Notes under the pieces: generated by a model
Told to the model about the DNA's origin: nothing
What the model saw: the letters and a program-made list of their open reading frames with translations, nothing else
Database searches by the model: none
Assembly: GCA_035570235.1 (NCBI GenBank)
Contig: DATMML010000007.1
Coordinates: 1-34,682 of the forward strand
Direction of reading: 5' to 3'
Origin: Vicinamibacteria bacterium
GTDB lineage: Bacteria > Acidobacteriota > Vicinamibacteria > Fen-336
Length of the DNA: 34,682 bases
Program-made: the position numbers and the translations under genes
Shown: positions 15,525 through 24,490 of the stretch, piece by piece
Layout of the letters: each line of letters begins with the position of its first letter
Numbering within the stretch: the stretch's first letter is position 1

Positions 15525-16543
15525 ACCTCCTTCCCGCGCTGGCCGCGCTCCTCCTGGGCGGCGCGGCCTTCTCGGGCCAGGGGACGGGCTCCTCCCCGGG
15601 GGTGACGCGCGTCCTGGCCGCGCTGGGAGCACTCGCGTTGCTGCCGGGGATCACGGAGCCCGGGTCCTGGCCGGCTGCCGCCCTGGCCGCGGGGGCGGTT
15701 GCGGTCGGCACTCCCCTCCCCAGCCTGTTGGCAGCGGGAGGGGCGGCGCTTCTTTACCTGCGCCCGGTGGTCGTGGCCGCACCCTCCGCGGCCCTCACCC
15801 TGGCGGGGCTGGCGGCGGCGCTGGCGGCGGGGAGCCTCTCCGCGGAGACGCGGGCGCGGCTCTCGGGCGGGGCCGACGCGGGGGGAGCGGCGGTGGCGGG
15901 GGGAGCCGCCCTCTGCCTGTCCCTCGTGACCCTCGATGGCGGGCGCGTCCTGCGCTGGGCCTTCGGCCTTGGTACGGGCCCGGCCCGCCTCGAGCTGCCG
16001 GGGGCCGGTCTGCTCCTCGGCCTGACGCTGCTGGCCTCTTGGGCCGGAACCGTGGCTCTCTCCGCGCACCTGCTGGCCCCTTCCGTGGCCGGGGCGCGCA
16101 CCCTCGGCCGGCGGCTTCTCATACTCGCGGCGGGGCTCGCCTCTCTCGGGATCGGCTTCACCCTGTTCCAGGGCCTGGGTCGGGGATCGGAGGCGCTCGC
16201 CGAGGGTGCGACGCGAGTCGTGGGCTGCGCGCTGGCCACGGGCCTGCTCGTCCTCGGCCTGAAGGCTCTGCTGGCTACCCCGGGCAAGGCGGATCCGGCC
16301 CCGCGCGAAACGGGGGCCGGGCTCTTAGGACGGCTGGCGGCCCTGCTGGCCCTCGTCGCGGCGGGCGCGGCGGGCGGAGAGGGCTGGCTGCGCCAGGGCA
16401 CCTACGCGACACCCTTCGTATCCGCGGGGGTGGCGGCTGCGATCCTGGGCCTCACCGCCCTCGAGCCCTCCCGGCTCGTCCTCACGCGGCGGGTGGCCTT
16501 CCTGGCCGCCTTGGTGCTCCTGCTCTTGGGAGGGGTGCCCTAG
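15521..16543 (+). CDS. Multi-span membrane protein, unassigned
   Basis: A 340-residue, very Ala/Gly/Leu-rich protein with about ten predicted membrane spans and short loops. Its ATG overlaps the stop of the ResB-like gene (ATGA). In two-protein cytochrome c maturation systems ResB is paired with CcsA/ResC, and the position would suit such a partner, but I see no tryptophan-rich WWD motif and no paired histidines of CcsA. Function therefore unknown. Its TAG stop overlaps the stop of the convergent kinase gene within one CTAG. Confidence 0.55.
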   Translation: MNLLPALAALLLGGAAFSGQGTGSSPGVTRVLAALGALALLPGITEPGSWPAAALAAGAVAVGTPLPSLLAAGGAALLYLRPVVVAAPSAALTLAGLAAALAAGSLSAETRARLSGGADAGGAAVAGGAALCLSLVTLDGGRVLRWAFGLGTGPARLELPGAGLLLGLTLLASWAGTVALSAHLLAPSVAGARTLGRRLLILAAGLASLGIGFTLFQGLGRGSEALAEGATRVVGCALATGLLVLGLKALLATPGKADPAPRETGAGLLGRLAALLALVAAGAAGGEGWLRQGTYATPFVSAGVAAAILGLTALEPSRLVLTRRVAFLAALVLLLLGGVP

Positions 16544-19113
16544 CGCAGCCCCTCGGCCACGTACAGCTCCGACATGCGGTGGTCGTAGGTGTAGATGTAG
16601 GCCCGGCCGTCGCTCGAGAGATCGACGGTGGAGATGCCCACGATACCCGTGGGGTCGGCGGGCAGCAGCTCTTTCCAAAGCTCTTGGACGTGGCTGGTGA
16701 GGTTGAGGCGAAAGACGCGGGCCGGGACATGCTCTCGGGCGAAGGCGAAGAGGGAACGGCCGTCGCCGCTCCAACGGACGGGCACGCTCCCCGCGTCAAG
16801 GCCCCGGACGGGCTGAGGCGTCCCCCCCGCCACGGGGTAGATCAAGATCTTCCCCTCCGCCCCCCGGGCCGCGAAGGAGCGTCCATCCGGGGAGATGGGG
16901 TTGCCCGTGAAATCGACGCTGGCCCCCGCGGGGGAGACTGGGCGGGGGTCGCCCGAATCGAGATCCTGGACGTAGCAGCGTCGCGCGAAGCCATTCTCGG
17001 TCCCGAGGATGAGGATGCGCTTCCCACCCGGGAAGAACGCGGCCTCCACGTAGCCGGTGATGGCGCCGCTCGGAAGCGTTCGGGGCTCTCCGGGTCCGGT
17101 CGGCAGGAGGACCAGGGTTTCCGGGGGGCCACCCTTGGCGATCGCCGCCCACCCCCCGTCGGGGGAGAGAGCGAGGGGCCGACCTTCTCCCAGCTTCACC
17201 GCCGGCGAGCCGTCCGCGGCGCGTAGGTAGACGGTGGGGGCGGCCTTGGTACCCTCGCCCCTCTCGCAGAAGAGGACCGTCCGGCCGTCCGGGGAGATGT
17301 CCGCCGCCGTCGACCAGTCGAACCAGGAGAGGTCCCGCTCCTCCTTCTGGCCGGGGGGGAGGCCCATGAGCCCGCCCCGGGCGGTCTCGCGGGCCAGGAG
17401 CACTCGTCCGTGCTTGGAGACGTCGTGGAGGAGGAGGCGCGCGGGCGCTCTCAGCACCACCCGCGACTCCCCGGAGAGCGTGACCGCGTGAAGGGACTGG
17501 GCGCGACCGACCTCGGCTGCGGTGAACCAGATCTCCCGGCCGGAGGGATTCCAGGCCAGGCCCCAGATGCTGCTCCAGCCCGGAGAGATCTTTTGGTACT
17601 TGCCCGCCCGGTCCACCACCGCCACCGATCCGCTCTCCTCCGACGGAGAGGGGTGATCGATGAAGGCGATGAGGTCGCCGCGGGGCGAGAAGCGCGGGTG
17701 GCTGATCCAGCCCGGCGTGTCGTAGAGGACGTGCCCGAGGGGGAACTCGAGGCGATGCCGGCCCTCGGCGTCCCGCACCACCGCCAGGTCCGCTCCGTCC
17801 GGCGTCCACTCCGCCTCGTGGACATCCTGCAGCACTTCCCGAGCGGCGCCGCCGGCGAGGGAGGCCCGGGCCAGGGTTCCCTGGCAGCTGCCCCAGAAGA
17901 ACTCGCAGCCGAGCGCGATGGCCATCTCTCCGGAAGAGGAGACGGCCAGCACCCCCGCCGAGGAGAGACCGAGCGACCGCGACTCCGGGCTATCCAGGCG
18001 CGTGGTCAGGATCTCCACCCGGCTGCCGCCCCAGGCCGCCGAATAGACGATGGTCTGGCCGTCGGGCGCGAACCGCGCGGCGGCGATCGTCCCGCGCCGG
18101 AACGTGAGCTGGTGGAAGGTAGGGGGGGCGGTGCGCATCCAATGCGCGCCCGCCCAGAACCCTCCGGCCAGGGCCGCGGCCAGGGCGAGGCCGGCCAGGA
18201 GGGGTCGGCGCGGGGGGCTCGGGGTCCTGGCGTCTGCCGCCCGCAGAGCGGCACTGCTCGAGGCTCCGGAGAGGGCCTGGAGCTGGAAGGCCAGGTCCCG
18301 TGCCGACTGGAAGCGCTCTTCGCGTCGTTTCTCCAGGCAGTGCCTCACCACCCGCTCCAGAGCGGGGTCGAGAGTGCGGTTGGTTTCCACGAGCTCCGGG
18401 GGTTCCTCCTTCAGGATCGCGCTCATCGTCTCGACCGCGGAATCCCCCTTGAACGCGCGACGGCCGGAGAGCATCTCGTAGAGGATGGAGCCAAACGAGA
18501 AGAGGTCGGACCGATGGTCCACCTCGTCCGCCCGAACCTGCTCCGGGGACATGTAGCCCACGGTGCCCATGACCGTACCCGGTTGGGTCATGGGGGTGAG
18601 GTCCAGGGTGTCGCGCTCGTGGGGGGCTTGGGGCGGAGTGACCTTGGCCAGACCAAAGTCCAGGATCTTGATCCGGCCATCCTTGGTGATGAACACGTTC
18701 TCGGGCTTGAGATCCCGATGGACGATTCCCTTGTCGTGGGCGGCCGCGAGTCCGAGGCAGATCTGAAGACCATACTCCACGGCCTTGCGGGGGGGCAGCG
18801 GCCCCGCGGCGAGGCGGGCGCGCAGGCTTTCGCCCTCGAGCAGTTCCATGACCACGAACGCCACCCCGTCCTGCTTCCCGAAGTCGAAGATGGCCAGGAT
18901 GTTGGAATGGGAGAGAGCGGCCACCGCCTTGGCCTCCCGCTCGAAGCGGGTCAAGGATTCCGGATCCCGGCTCAGGTGATCGGGCAGGACCTTGAGGGCC
19001 ACCACGCGGTCGAGGCGGGTGTCCCGGGCTCGGTACACCTCGCCCATGCCCCCCGCGCCAATCTGGGCCTGTACCTCGTAGCCGCCCAACGTGGTGCCGG
19101 AAGGTAGCGGCAT
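16540..19113 (-). CDS. Transmembrane Ser/Thr protein kinase with TolB/WD40-like propeller
   Basis: An 857-residue eukaryotic-like kinase. Catalytic domain: glycine loop [10 protein letters not shown] (18-27), Lys41 (VALKVL), HRDLKPEN (132-139), DFG (152-154) and SPE (189-191), all intact, so it should be active. A membrane span at 304-325 ([20 protein letters not shown]) follows a short linker. The remaining ~520 residues outside the cytoplasm are repeated four-stranded blades of TolB/WD40 type, with phrases such as [22 protein letters not shown] and [12 protein letters not shown]. This design is common in Acidobacteriota and suggests that the propeller senses an external ligand. A minus-strand TATAAT lies about 190 bases upstream. 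It is divergent from the FHA/IPT gene, a possible partner. Known substrates: none inferable. Confidence 0.93.
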   Translation of the reverse strand: MPLPSGTTLGGYEVQAQIGAGGMGEVYRARDTRLDRVVALKVLPDHLSRDPESLTRFEREAKAVAALSHSNILAIFDFGKQDGVAFVVMELLEGESLRARLAAGPLPPRKAVEYGLQICLGLAAAHDKGIVHRDLKPENVFITKDGRIKILDFGLAKVTPPQAPHERDTLDLTPMTQPGTVMGTVGYMSPEQVRADEVDHRSDLFSFGSILYEMLSGRRAFKGDSAVETMSAILKEEPPELVETNRTLDPALERVVRHCLEKRREERFQSARDLAFQLQALSGASSSAALRAADARTPSPPRRPLLAGLALAAALAGGFWAGAHWMRTAPPTFHQLTFRRGTIAAARFAPDGQTIVYSAAWGGSRVEILTTRLDSPESRSLGLSSAGVLAVSSSGEMAIALGCEFFWGSCQGTLARASLAGGAAREVLQDVHEAEWTPDGADLAVVRDAEGRHRLEFPLGHVLYDTPGWISHPRFSPRGDLIAFIDHPSPSEESGSVAVVDRAGKYQKISPGWSSIWGLAWNPSGREIWFTAAEVGRAQSLHAVTLSGESRVVLRAPARLLLHDVSKHGRVLLARETARGGLMGLPPGQKEERDLSWFDWSTAADISPDGRTVLFCERGEGTKAAPTVYLRAADGSPAVKLGEGRPLALSPDGGWAAIAKGGPPETLVLLPTGPGEPRTLPSGAITGYVEAAFFPGGKRILILGTENGFARRCYVQDLDSGDPRPVSPAGASVDFTGNPISPDGRSFAARGAEGKILIYPVAGGTPQPVRGLDAGSVPVRWSGDGRSLFAFAREHVPARVFRLNLTSHVQELWKELLPADPTGIVGISTVDLSSDGRAYIYTYDHRMSELYVAEGLR

Positions 19114-19306
19114 GAGCGGGAAAGGGGATCCTACCGTGCGGGCGCCGGCGCCTCGGGGGCCCGGGCGCGCGGGGATGGGACCTTATCGATGGCTTCGCGG
19201 GCCGGCCGCCGGGAGTCGACGCCTCCGTCTCCTCGGTCCCGGCGGTTGGGACCGCCCGGCATGAACCGGCGCCACCGCCCTTTCAGAGTGTTCACGGTAG
19301 GGACGG

Positions 19307-19312
19307 ATTATA
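19307..19312 (-). promoter_or_regulatory. Candidate kinase -10 box
   Basis: A perfect TATAAT on the minus strand about 194 bases upstream of the kinase ATG. The expected -35 position (CTGGCC) matches poorly, so strength is uncertain. A nearer TAGGAT box before the ATG is an alternative. Confidence 0.35.
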
Positions 19313-19369
19313 GCGCCGGCCCTGGGGGAGGGCCAGGTCGGCCGGCTTTCGCCCACCGCGCACGAGCCC

Positions 19370-19375
19370 TATAAT
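19370..19375 (+). promoter_or_regulatory. Candidate FHA-gene -10 box
   Basis: A perfect TATAAT on the plus strand. The -35 match 17 bases upstream (TTTCGC) is weak. Transcription would begin near 19382. Confidence 0.4.
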
Positions 19376-19435
19376 CTCCGGAAGAGACGCGAGTTCCGGG
19401 CTAGGATGCCTACGGCCCTGGTGGCACGGTGACCT

Positions 19436-21796
19436 CTGGAAGAGCAGAGTAAAGCGCCGGCCGTCCCCTCCCTGATCGTGACGGGCGGCCCGGCCGATGG
19501 GTCGGTCTTCCCCCTCAGCAAGGGCACCGGAATCCTCGTCGGCTCCGGCCGCCTGGCCCAGCTGCGGCTGGACGCGCCCGAGGTCGGCGCCGCCCATGCG
19601 CGCGTCGACTGGGACGACAGCGGCATCTCGATCACGGACAACGGGAGCAGCACCGGAACCTTCGTCAACGGCGAACAGGTCGAGACCGCCATGCTCTTGG
19701 ACGGGGATCGGGTCTCGTTCGTGCCCGCGGACGCCAAGAACCGAGCGCAGGTGCCCCGGCTGTTGGTCCGAATCCCCCCCGGGAGCGTCCTCGTGGCGCC
19801 GCCGCCCCCCTCCCCCGTGGCGCCTTCCGCGGCCCCCACCCGCCCCCCCTCCCGCGAGCGGGCCACCGCTCCCCCGTCCTCCTTCGACCCCGTCCACGGT
19901 CCAGCGCGCGCGGACGAGGTCCCCGCCCGCGCCGTTCCCCCCCCTGCCCGAGACACCCTCCCGCCCAAGCGCTGGGGGCCCGAGCGGGTCGATCTGACAC
20001 CGATGCTGGCGCGCCTGAACCTGGCCGGGCTGAGCCTGAACCCGGTCGTCATTGGGGTGGCGGTCGGTGCTCTGGCCGTGGGGCTGGGCCTGGTCCTCCT
20101 GGCCTCCCGCCTGCTCTTCGGGGCGCCGGTGCTGTCGGGCACCCAGCCCGGGCTGGTGGAGGCCGGTCAGGCCCTCACCATCTCCGGCAAGCGATTCGAT
20201 CCCGACCCCTCCCGGGACACGGTCTGGTTCGGCGACCAGACCGCGCCCGCCACCTCGGCCACCGACTCCACGGTGACGGTGGTGGTACCCCTCGTGCCCG
20301 CGGTGGGTTCGGTACTGATTGCGGTGGAGACCCCGCACGGCCGCTCGGACCCCCTCTCCGTGCGGGTCCGCACGCCGCTGCAGGTGACCTCCTTCGAGCC
20401 CGAAGCGGCCCTGCCGGGGGAGGAGGTCACCGCCCGCGGTCAGGGCTTTGCGGAGGGTCCCGCCCTGGTGAACGTCGCGGGCAAGAGCGCCCAGGTGCTG
20501 GAGGCGGCTCCAGCCCGGTTGCGCTTCAAGGTGCCGGACATCCCGGTGGAGCCGGGCGTGCCCGCCCCTGTCATCGTCCGCGTCGGTAACGCCACCGCCC
20601 GGCCGGTGGACCTCCTCTTGGGCCACCTTCCTTATGTCCTCGAGGTCTCCCCGCTGCGGGGGGGAGTGGGCGACCTCGTGACCCTGAAAGGCCGCGGCTT
20701 TGCCCCCGACCCTGCGGCCAACGCCGTGACCATCGGGGGAGTGGCGGCCCTCGTGGTCACGGCCTCGCCGCACGAGCTGCGGGTGGTGGCGCCCGCGGCC
20801 GGCGGCTCCCAAGCGCAGGCCGAGGCCCCAGTCGTGGTGGGGATGGGGGGGCGGGTGTCCACCAACCGCGCCGTCTTCACCGTCCAGCGTTCCCCGGGCG
20901 CATTCGTCCTCCGCTTCTTCGCGACCGCGGTGGGGGCGGAGGGCGGTCGGGGGCGGGCTTTCGTGGCCACCGAGGTCGGCCCCTTGCTGCTCCTTGCTTC
21001 CGCAGACGACGCCCCCTCGGTGCCGGAGCGGGCCCTGCGCGTGTCCGCGGCCCTCACCGAGGTGGCCGATGCGCTCCGGGCGGGCCGGCCGGCCGCCCTG
21101 GAGGCGAGGGACCAGCCGGTCCCCGGGGTGGGCGTGGTGGGAGGGCAAGGTTTCCTGGTGAGGGCCACCGCGGAGGACGCGGCCGCCTATTCCGCCCCCC
21201 CTGGCCTGGGGACGAAAACCGCAGTCCCCAGCCTCCGGGTTCTGGCGAGCTTCTGGGCCGCCCTCCTCAACGACTACCTCACGCTCTTCGTCCTGAACGA
21301 GCGGCCCATGCGCCTCCTGGCGGGGTCGCCCCGCGGCGGCGCGCTCTCCGACTTGGGGGTCGCCCTGGGTTGGCGGCCGGGTGTCAGCGTGCCCAGCGAG
21401 CGCGTGCTGACCCTGTCCCCCGACCTGGCCCGTCGCCTCCGCGAGTTGGCCCTCCTCGTTCCCCCGGAGGGACAGACGGTGGAGGCGGCGGCGGTGGAGG
21501 GGACCTGGGAGGGGGAGATGACGGAGGAGTCGGGCAGCAAGAGCATCATCGTCCGGTTTCGCCTGGAGGGGTCGCAGGTGATGGGCTCCCTCACCACAAG
21601 GACGGGGGGGGTGGCCATGGACGTGCCCCTGAAGGAAATTTCCTTCCAGAAGGGCATGCTGCGCTTCCGGCTGCCCTCGGGGACTTCCCCCCGCACGTTC
21701 GTGGGGCGGCTGGAGGGGAGCTCCTTGAGTGGAACCCTGCACGCCTCGGCCACGGGGCCGGCCCTGGGCCGTTTCGTGCTGAAGTACGCGCCCTAG
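19436..21796 (+). CDS. FHA-like / membrane / IPT-TIG repeat protein (start codon uncertain)
   Basis: Residue numbers count from GTG 19478. Residues 1-85 are an FHA fold, with the conserved patterns around LRLDAPEVGAAHARV and DNGSSTGTFVNG. Its first strand (PSLIVTGG) is encoded upstream of GTG 19478, where only CTG codons (19436, 19472) could start, hence the longer coordinates. Residues 189-213 form one membrane span. About 215-460 hold three IPT/TIG immunoglobulin-like repeats, each with a phrase like ITISGKRFDPDP or LKGRGFAPDP. The C-terminal 300 residues are unassigned. FHA domains normally bind phosphothreonine, but here the Arg of the GR motif is Ser23, the Ser of SxxH is Gly37 and the Asn of the NG motif is Thr59, so binding is doubtful. 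It is divergent from a Ser/Thr kinase, which suggests shared signalling. Its TAG stop overlaps that of the convergent phosphoesterase. Confidence 0.7.
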   Translation: MEEQSKAPAVPSLIVTGGPADGSVFPLSKGTGILVGSGRLAQLRLDAPEVGAAHARVDWDDSGISITDNGSSTGTFVNGEQVETAMLLDGDRVSFVPADAKNRAQVPRLLVRIPPGSVLVAPPPPSPVAPSAAPTRPPSRERATAPPSSFDPVHGPARADEVPARAVPPPARDTLPPKRWGPERVDLTPMLARLNLAGLSLNPVVIGVAVGALAVGLGLVLLASRLLFGAPVLSGTQPGLVEAGQALTISGKRFDPDPSRDTVWFGDQTAPATSATDSTVTVVVPLVPAVGSVLIAVETPHGRSDPLSVRVRTPLQVTSFEPEAALPGEEVTARGQGFAEGPALVNVAGKSAQVLEAAPARLRFKVPDIPVEPGVPAPVIVRVGNATARPVDLLLGHLPYVLEVSPLRGGVGDLVTLKGRGFAPDPAANAVTIGGVAALVVTASPHELRVVAPAAGGSQAQAEAPVVVGMGGRVSTNRAVFTVQRSPGAFVLRFFATAVGAEGGRGRAFVATEVGPLLLLASADDAPSVPERALRVSAALTEVADALRAGRPAALEARDQPVPGVGVVGGQGFLVRATAEDAAAYSAPPGLGTKTAVPSLRVLASFWAALLNDYLTLFVLNERPMRLLAGSPRGGALSDLGVALGWRPGVSVPSERVLTLSPDLARRLRELALLVPPEGQTVEAAAVEGTWEGEMTEESGSKSIIVRFRLEGSQVMGSLTTRTGGVAMDVPLKEISFQKGMLRFRLPSGTSPRTFVGRLEGSSLSGTLHASATGPALGRFVLKYAP

Positions 21797-22533
21797 CGCC
21801 CGAGGGCCAGGCGGTCCGCGAGCGGGCGAGGGAGCCCCGCCCTCAAGATCCGCTCCTGGGCCTGCTCCACCCGGTAGGGGATGCGGTGGATGGTCACCGC
21901 CTGCGAGTCGCTGTCGTACATCGCGAAGGAGGCGAGCGGGTTCCCGTCCCGCGGCTGGCCGATGGAGCCGGGGTTGATGAGGTAGCGGGCGCCCGGCCGC
22001 AGCCGGAAACGGAAGGACGGGGCCACGGTCAGGACGGTGGTGATGGCATCGGGGGAGAGGCCGAAGATCACCGGGAAGTGCGAATGGCCGAAGAAGCAGA
22101 CGGGGAAGTTGGTCTGGCGGAACACGTTCAGGGCCTCGATCTCGCCGAAGATATAGGCATCTTCGTCGATGGGCGTGCCGTGGGAGACGGCAAAGGCTCC
22201 GTCCACCACCATCGGCCCCTCGGGTAGGGAGCGGAGCCACTTCAGGTTGGAGGGGGTCAGCTTCCCCCGCGTCCACATCGCGGCCTGGAGGGCCACCCGG
22301 TTGAAGAGCTCGCCGTCCTCGATGCCGGAACAGACCTTGTCGTGGTTGCCGCGGATGGCCACCAGCGGCCGGAGGGCCCGCACCATGTCGACGGTCTGGT
22401 TGGGGTTGGCCCCGTAGCCCACGAGGTCGCCCAGGAAGACCACCTTGTCCCAGGGCTTGCGACGCACGAAGGCCAGGACCGCAGACAGGGCTTCCCGGTT
22501 GGCGTGGATGTCGGAGAGGATCAGATACCTCAT
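21793..22533 (-). CDS. Metallophosphoesterase (YfcE/ApaH-like)
   Basis: A 246-residue calcineurin-like phosphoesterase. The five-block metal site is complete: DIH (8-10), GDLVGYG with D36, GNHD (62-65), SHGTP with H118, and GHSH (149-152). The family includes phosphodiesterases and diadenosine-tetraphosphatase-like enzymes; the exact substrate is not evident. It is the last gene of a minus-strand unit aroA - aroK - phosphoesterase, and its ATG overlaps the aroK stop (ATGA). Confidence 0.88.
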   Translation of the reverse strand: MRYLILSDIHANREALSAVLAFVRRKPWDKVVFLGDLVGYGANPNQTVDMVRALRPLVAIRGNHDKVCSGIEDGELFNRVALQAAMWTRGKLTPSNLKWLRSLPEGPMVVDGAFAVSHGTPIDEDAYIFGEIEALNVFRQTNFPVCFFGHSHFPVIFGLSPDAITTVLTVAPSFRFRLRPGARYLINPGSIGQPRDGNPLASFAMYDSDSQAVTIHRIPYRVEQAQERILRAGLPRPLADRLALGR

Positions 22534-23072
22534 CGATCCGTCGTCCTCTGGCTTCCCGGCTTCCCCTCCCGAAAGACGGCTTGCCGAATCCGGTCCGCCA
22601 CTTCGTCGGGAGTCCCCCCGTCGGCCGCCACTGTGACGTTGGCCAGTTGGTAGGAGGGTTCCCGCTGGGCCAGCAAGGCCTGCATTATGGCACGATTTCC
22701 CGCCCGGGGACGGCCGGGGTCCCCCTGGACCCGGGCCAGGATCGTCTCCAGGTCGCAGCGCAGCCAGACCGTGACCGCTCCCGCCCGCAGCAGGGCCCGC
22801 GTCTCCGGCTCCGCGAAGGCCCCCCCTCCGGCCGCGATCACGTGCCGTCGCAGGGCCGCCCCCTCCCGGGCCACCCGGCGTTCCTGGTCCCGGAACCAGG
22901 CCTCCCCCCTCTCGCGAAAGATCTCCGCCACCTTGAGGCCGGTGTCGCCTTCTATCCGCTGGTCGGTGTCGAGGAACCCCCAGCCCAGGATCCGGGCCAG
23001 GCGCTCGCCCACCGTGGTCTTGCCCGCCCCCATGAAGCCCACGAGCACGATCCGGGCAGGCTCGTCAACCAC
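22530..23072 (-). CDS. aroK: Shikimate kinase
   Basis: A 180-residue enzyme of the aromatic amino acid pathway that phosphorylates shikimate with ATP. Walker A is GFMGAGKTT (12-20), the DTD shikimate/Mg site is at 35-37 (FLDTDQRIE), the FRDQE segment is at 60-64, and the GGG motif is at 82-84. I place the start at GTG 23072, which overlaps the aroA stop by a few bases and puts the P-loop at the usual distance from the N-terminus. The longer open frame upstream lies inside aroA. Order with aroA indicates one operon for consecutive steps of the pathway. Confidence 0.92.
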   Translation of the reverse strand: MVDEPARIVLVGFMGAGKTTVGERLARILGWGFLDTDQRIEGDTGLKVAEIFRERGEAWFRDQERRVAREGAALRRHVIAAGGGAFAEPETRALLRAGAVTVWLRCDLETILARVQGDPGRPRAGNRAIMQALLAQREPSYQLANVTVAADGGTPDEVADRIRQAVFREGKPGSQRTTDR

Positions 23073-24351
23073 GACGGCCCTCCTCCAGGAGATCGAAGAA
23101 GTCGGGGAAGGACACCGACGCGCACTCCGCGTTCTCGATCTCGGTCTCGCCCTCTGCGGCAAGGGCGGCCACGGAGAGGGCCATGGCGATCCGGTGGTCG
23201 TCGTGGGCGCTGACCGTGGACCCCCGCAGCGGGCCCCCCCCCTGGATGACGAGGCCGTCCGGGCGCTCCTCCACCCGGGCCCCCATCCGGGCGAGCCCCT
23301 CCGCCAGGGCCGCGATCCGGTCGCTCTCCTTCACCCGCAGCTCGGCCGCGCCGGATACGGCGAAGGTGCCCTCCGCATGCGCCGCCGCCACGGCCAGGGC
23401 CGGCACCTCGTCGATCAGCCCGGGCACGGCCTCGGGGGGGACCACGGTTCCGTGGAGTCGGGAAGACGCGGCCACGATCCAGCCCACGGGCTCTGGCTCC
23501 GCCTCGGTGAGGCCGGTATCGATGCGGGCCCCCATGGCCTTGAGCACGTCGAGGAACCCGGTGCGGCCGGGATTCAGGGAGATGCCCTCAATCCGCACCT
23601 CCGAGCGGGGCCGGATCAGCGCGGCCACGATCAGGAAGGCCGCGCTCGACACGTCCCCGGGGACGGTCAGGGTGGCTGCTCGCAAGCGCGTTCCGCCTAC
23701 GACCGAGACGGCCAGCCCCGAGCGTTCGACCCCCGCCCCGAAGGCAGGAAGCAGCCGCTCGGTGTGGTCGCGGGAGGGCATGGGCTCGATCACGGTCGTG
23801 GTCCCGTGGGCCTGGAGGCCCGCCAGCAGGACCGCGGTCTTGACTTGGGCGCTCGGCACGGGCAGCTCCCACCGGATCCCCGTGAGGGGCCCGCCCTCGA
23901 TGGTAAGGGGGGGCCGGCCATCGGTGCTGGCCGCGCCCGCCCCCATGGCCCGGAGGGGAGCGGCTACCCGCTCCACGGGCCGCCGCCGCAGGGAGGCGTC
24001 GCCCGTGAGGACGGAGCGGAAGGGTCGCCCGGCCAGGGCTCCCGCGAGCATGCGCAGGGTGGAGCCGGAGTTGCCGGCGTCGAGCGGAGCGGCGGGGGAG
24101 CGCCAGGCCTCGGGGCCGCGGCCGCGGAGAGTGACCGCGTCGCCTTGCTGAGAGACCTCCAGGCCCAGCTCGGCCAGGCAGCTTAGCGTCGCCGCACAGT
24201 CGGCCGCGCTCGAGAAGTTCTCGATGCGGGTCTCTCCCTCGGCCAGGGCTCCGAGGATGGCGGCGCGGTGCGAGATGGACTTATCGCCTCGGAGGCGGAA
24301 GTGGCCGCGGAAAGTAGGGGTGGTGGTGATGCGCACGCCCGGAGGGCGCAT
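23065..24351 (-). CDS. aroA: EPSP synthase (3-phosphoshikimate 1-carboxyvinyltransferase)
   Basis: A 428-residue enzyme joining shikimate-3-phosphate and PEP. GDKSISHRA (22-30) with Lys24, LDAGNSGSTLRML (90-102) and the late motif AAELRVKESDRIAALAEG are intact, as is HDDHRIAMA near the C-terminus. The GNSG...R loop resembles the Bacillus subtilis-type enzyme more than the E. coli GNAGTAMR loop. ATG 24351 gives the usual short N-terminus before GDKS; an upstream in-frame ATG at 24402 would add 17 residues unlike the family. No clear ribosome site precedes it. First gene of the aroA-aroK-phosphoesterase unit. Confidence 0.94.
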   Translation of the reverse strand: MRPPGVRITTTPTFRGHFRLRGDKSISHRAAILGALAEGETRIENFSSAADCAATLSCLAELGLEVSQQGDAVTLRGRGPEAWRSPAAPLDAGNSGSTLRMLAGALAGRPFRSVLTGDASLRRRPVERVAAPLRAMGAGAASTDGRPPLTIEGGPLTGIRWELPVPSAQVKTAVLLAGLQAHGTTTVIEPMPSRDHTERLLPAFGAGVERSGLAVSVVGGTRLRAATLTVPGDVSSAAFLIVAALIRPRSEVRIEGISLNPGRTGFLDVLKAMGARIDTGLTEAEPEPVGWIVAASSRLHGTVVPPEAVPGLIDEVPALAVAAAHAEGTFAVSGAAELRVKESDRIAALAEGLARMGARVEERPDGLVIQGGGPLRGSTVSAHDDHRIAMALSVAALAAEGETEIENAECASVSFPDFFDLLEEGRRG

Positions 24352-24430
24352 CGTAGCACGGAAGCCGGGGGACGCTTTCCGCAAGTATCGGCAGGGCCGC
24401 ATCTTGACCGGTCCGCCCGCGCATGCTAGC

Positions 24431-24460
24431 TTGACGCAAACTCGCCGTCCGCCGGTAACT
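24431..24460 (+). promoter_or_regulatory. Candidate promoter of the RsbW-like gene
   Basis: TTGACG (24431-24436), an 18-base spacer and GTAACT (24455-24460) lie about 30 bases before the ATG at 24491. The -10 box is weak. Confidence 0.4.
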
Positions 24461-24490
24461 TTGGAATCAAGAGAGCGGGCCGCCCTCTAG

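Larger units (their letters stand above)
19114..19435. other. Divergent intergenic region between kinase and FHA genes
   Basis: About 320 bases without a gene. It contains a minus-strand TATAAT (complement of 19307-19312) toward the kinase and a plus-strand TATAAT (19370-19375) toward the FHA gene, both with weak -35 matches. A short frame ATG 19406 to TGA 19430-19432 (8 codons) is in phase with the FHA gene and separated from it only by that stop. Confidence 0.45.

Noticed and set aside
17410-19107. A 565-codon plus-strand frame inside the kinase gene
   Set aside because: The opposite strand encodes an intact kinase; the frame has no recognisable motif and is expected in GC-rich DNA.
19430-19432. 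In-frame TGA before the FHA gene as selenocysteine or readthrough
   Set aside because: No SECIS-like hairpin or conserved redox context is visible; a non-canonical start or a mutated leader is simpler.
19292-22276. A 994-codon open frame on the minus strand opposite the FHA/IPT gene
   Set aside because: It is a shadow frame: its translation is low complexity (Arg/Gly/His/Pro runs) with no domain, while the opposite strand has clear FHA and IPT patterns and the phosphoesterase gene covers its start.
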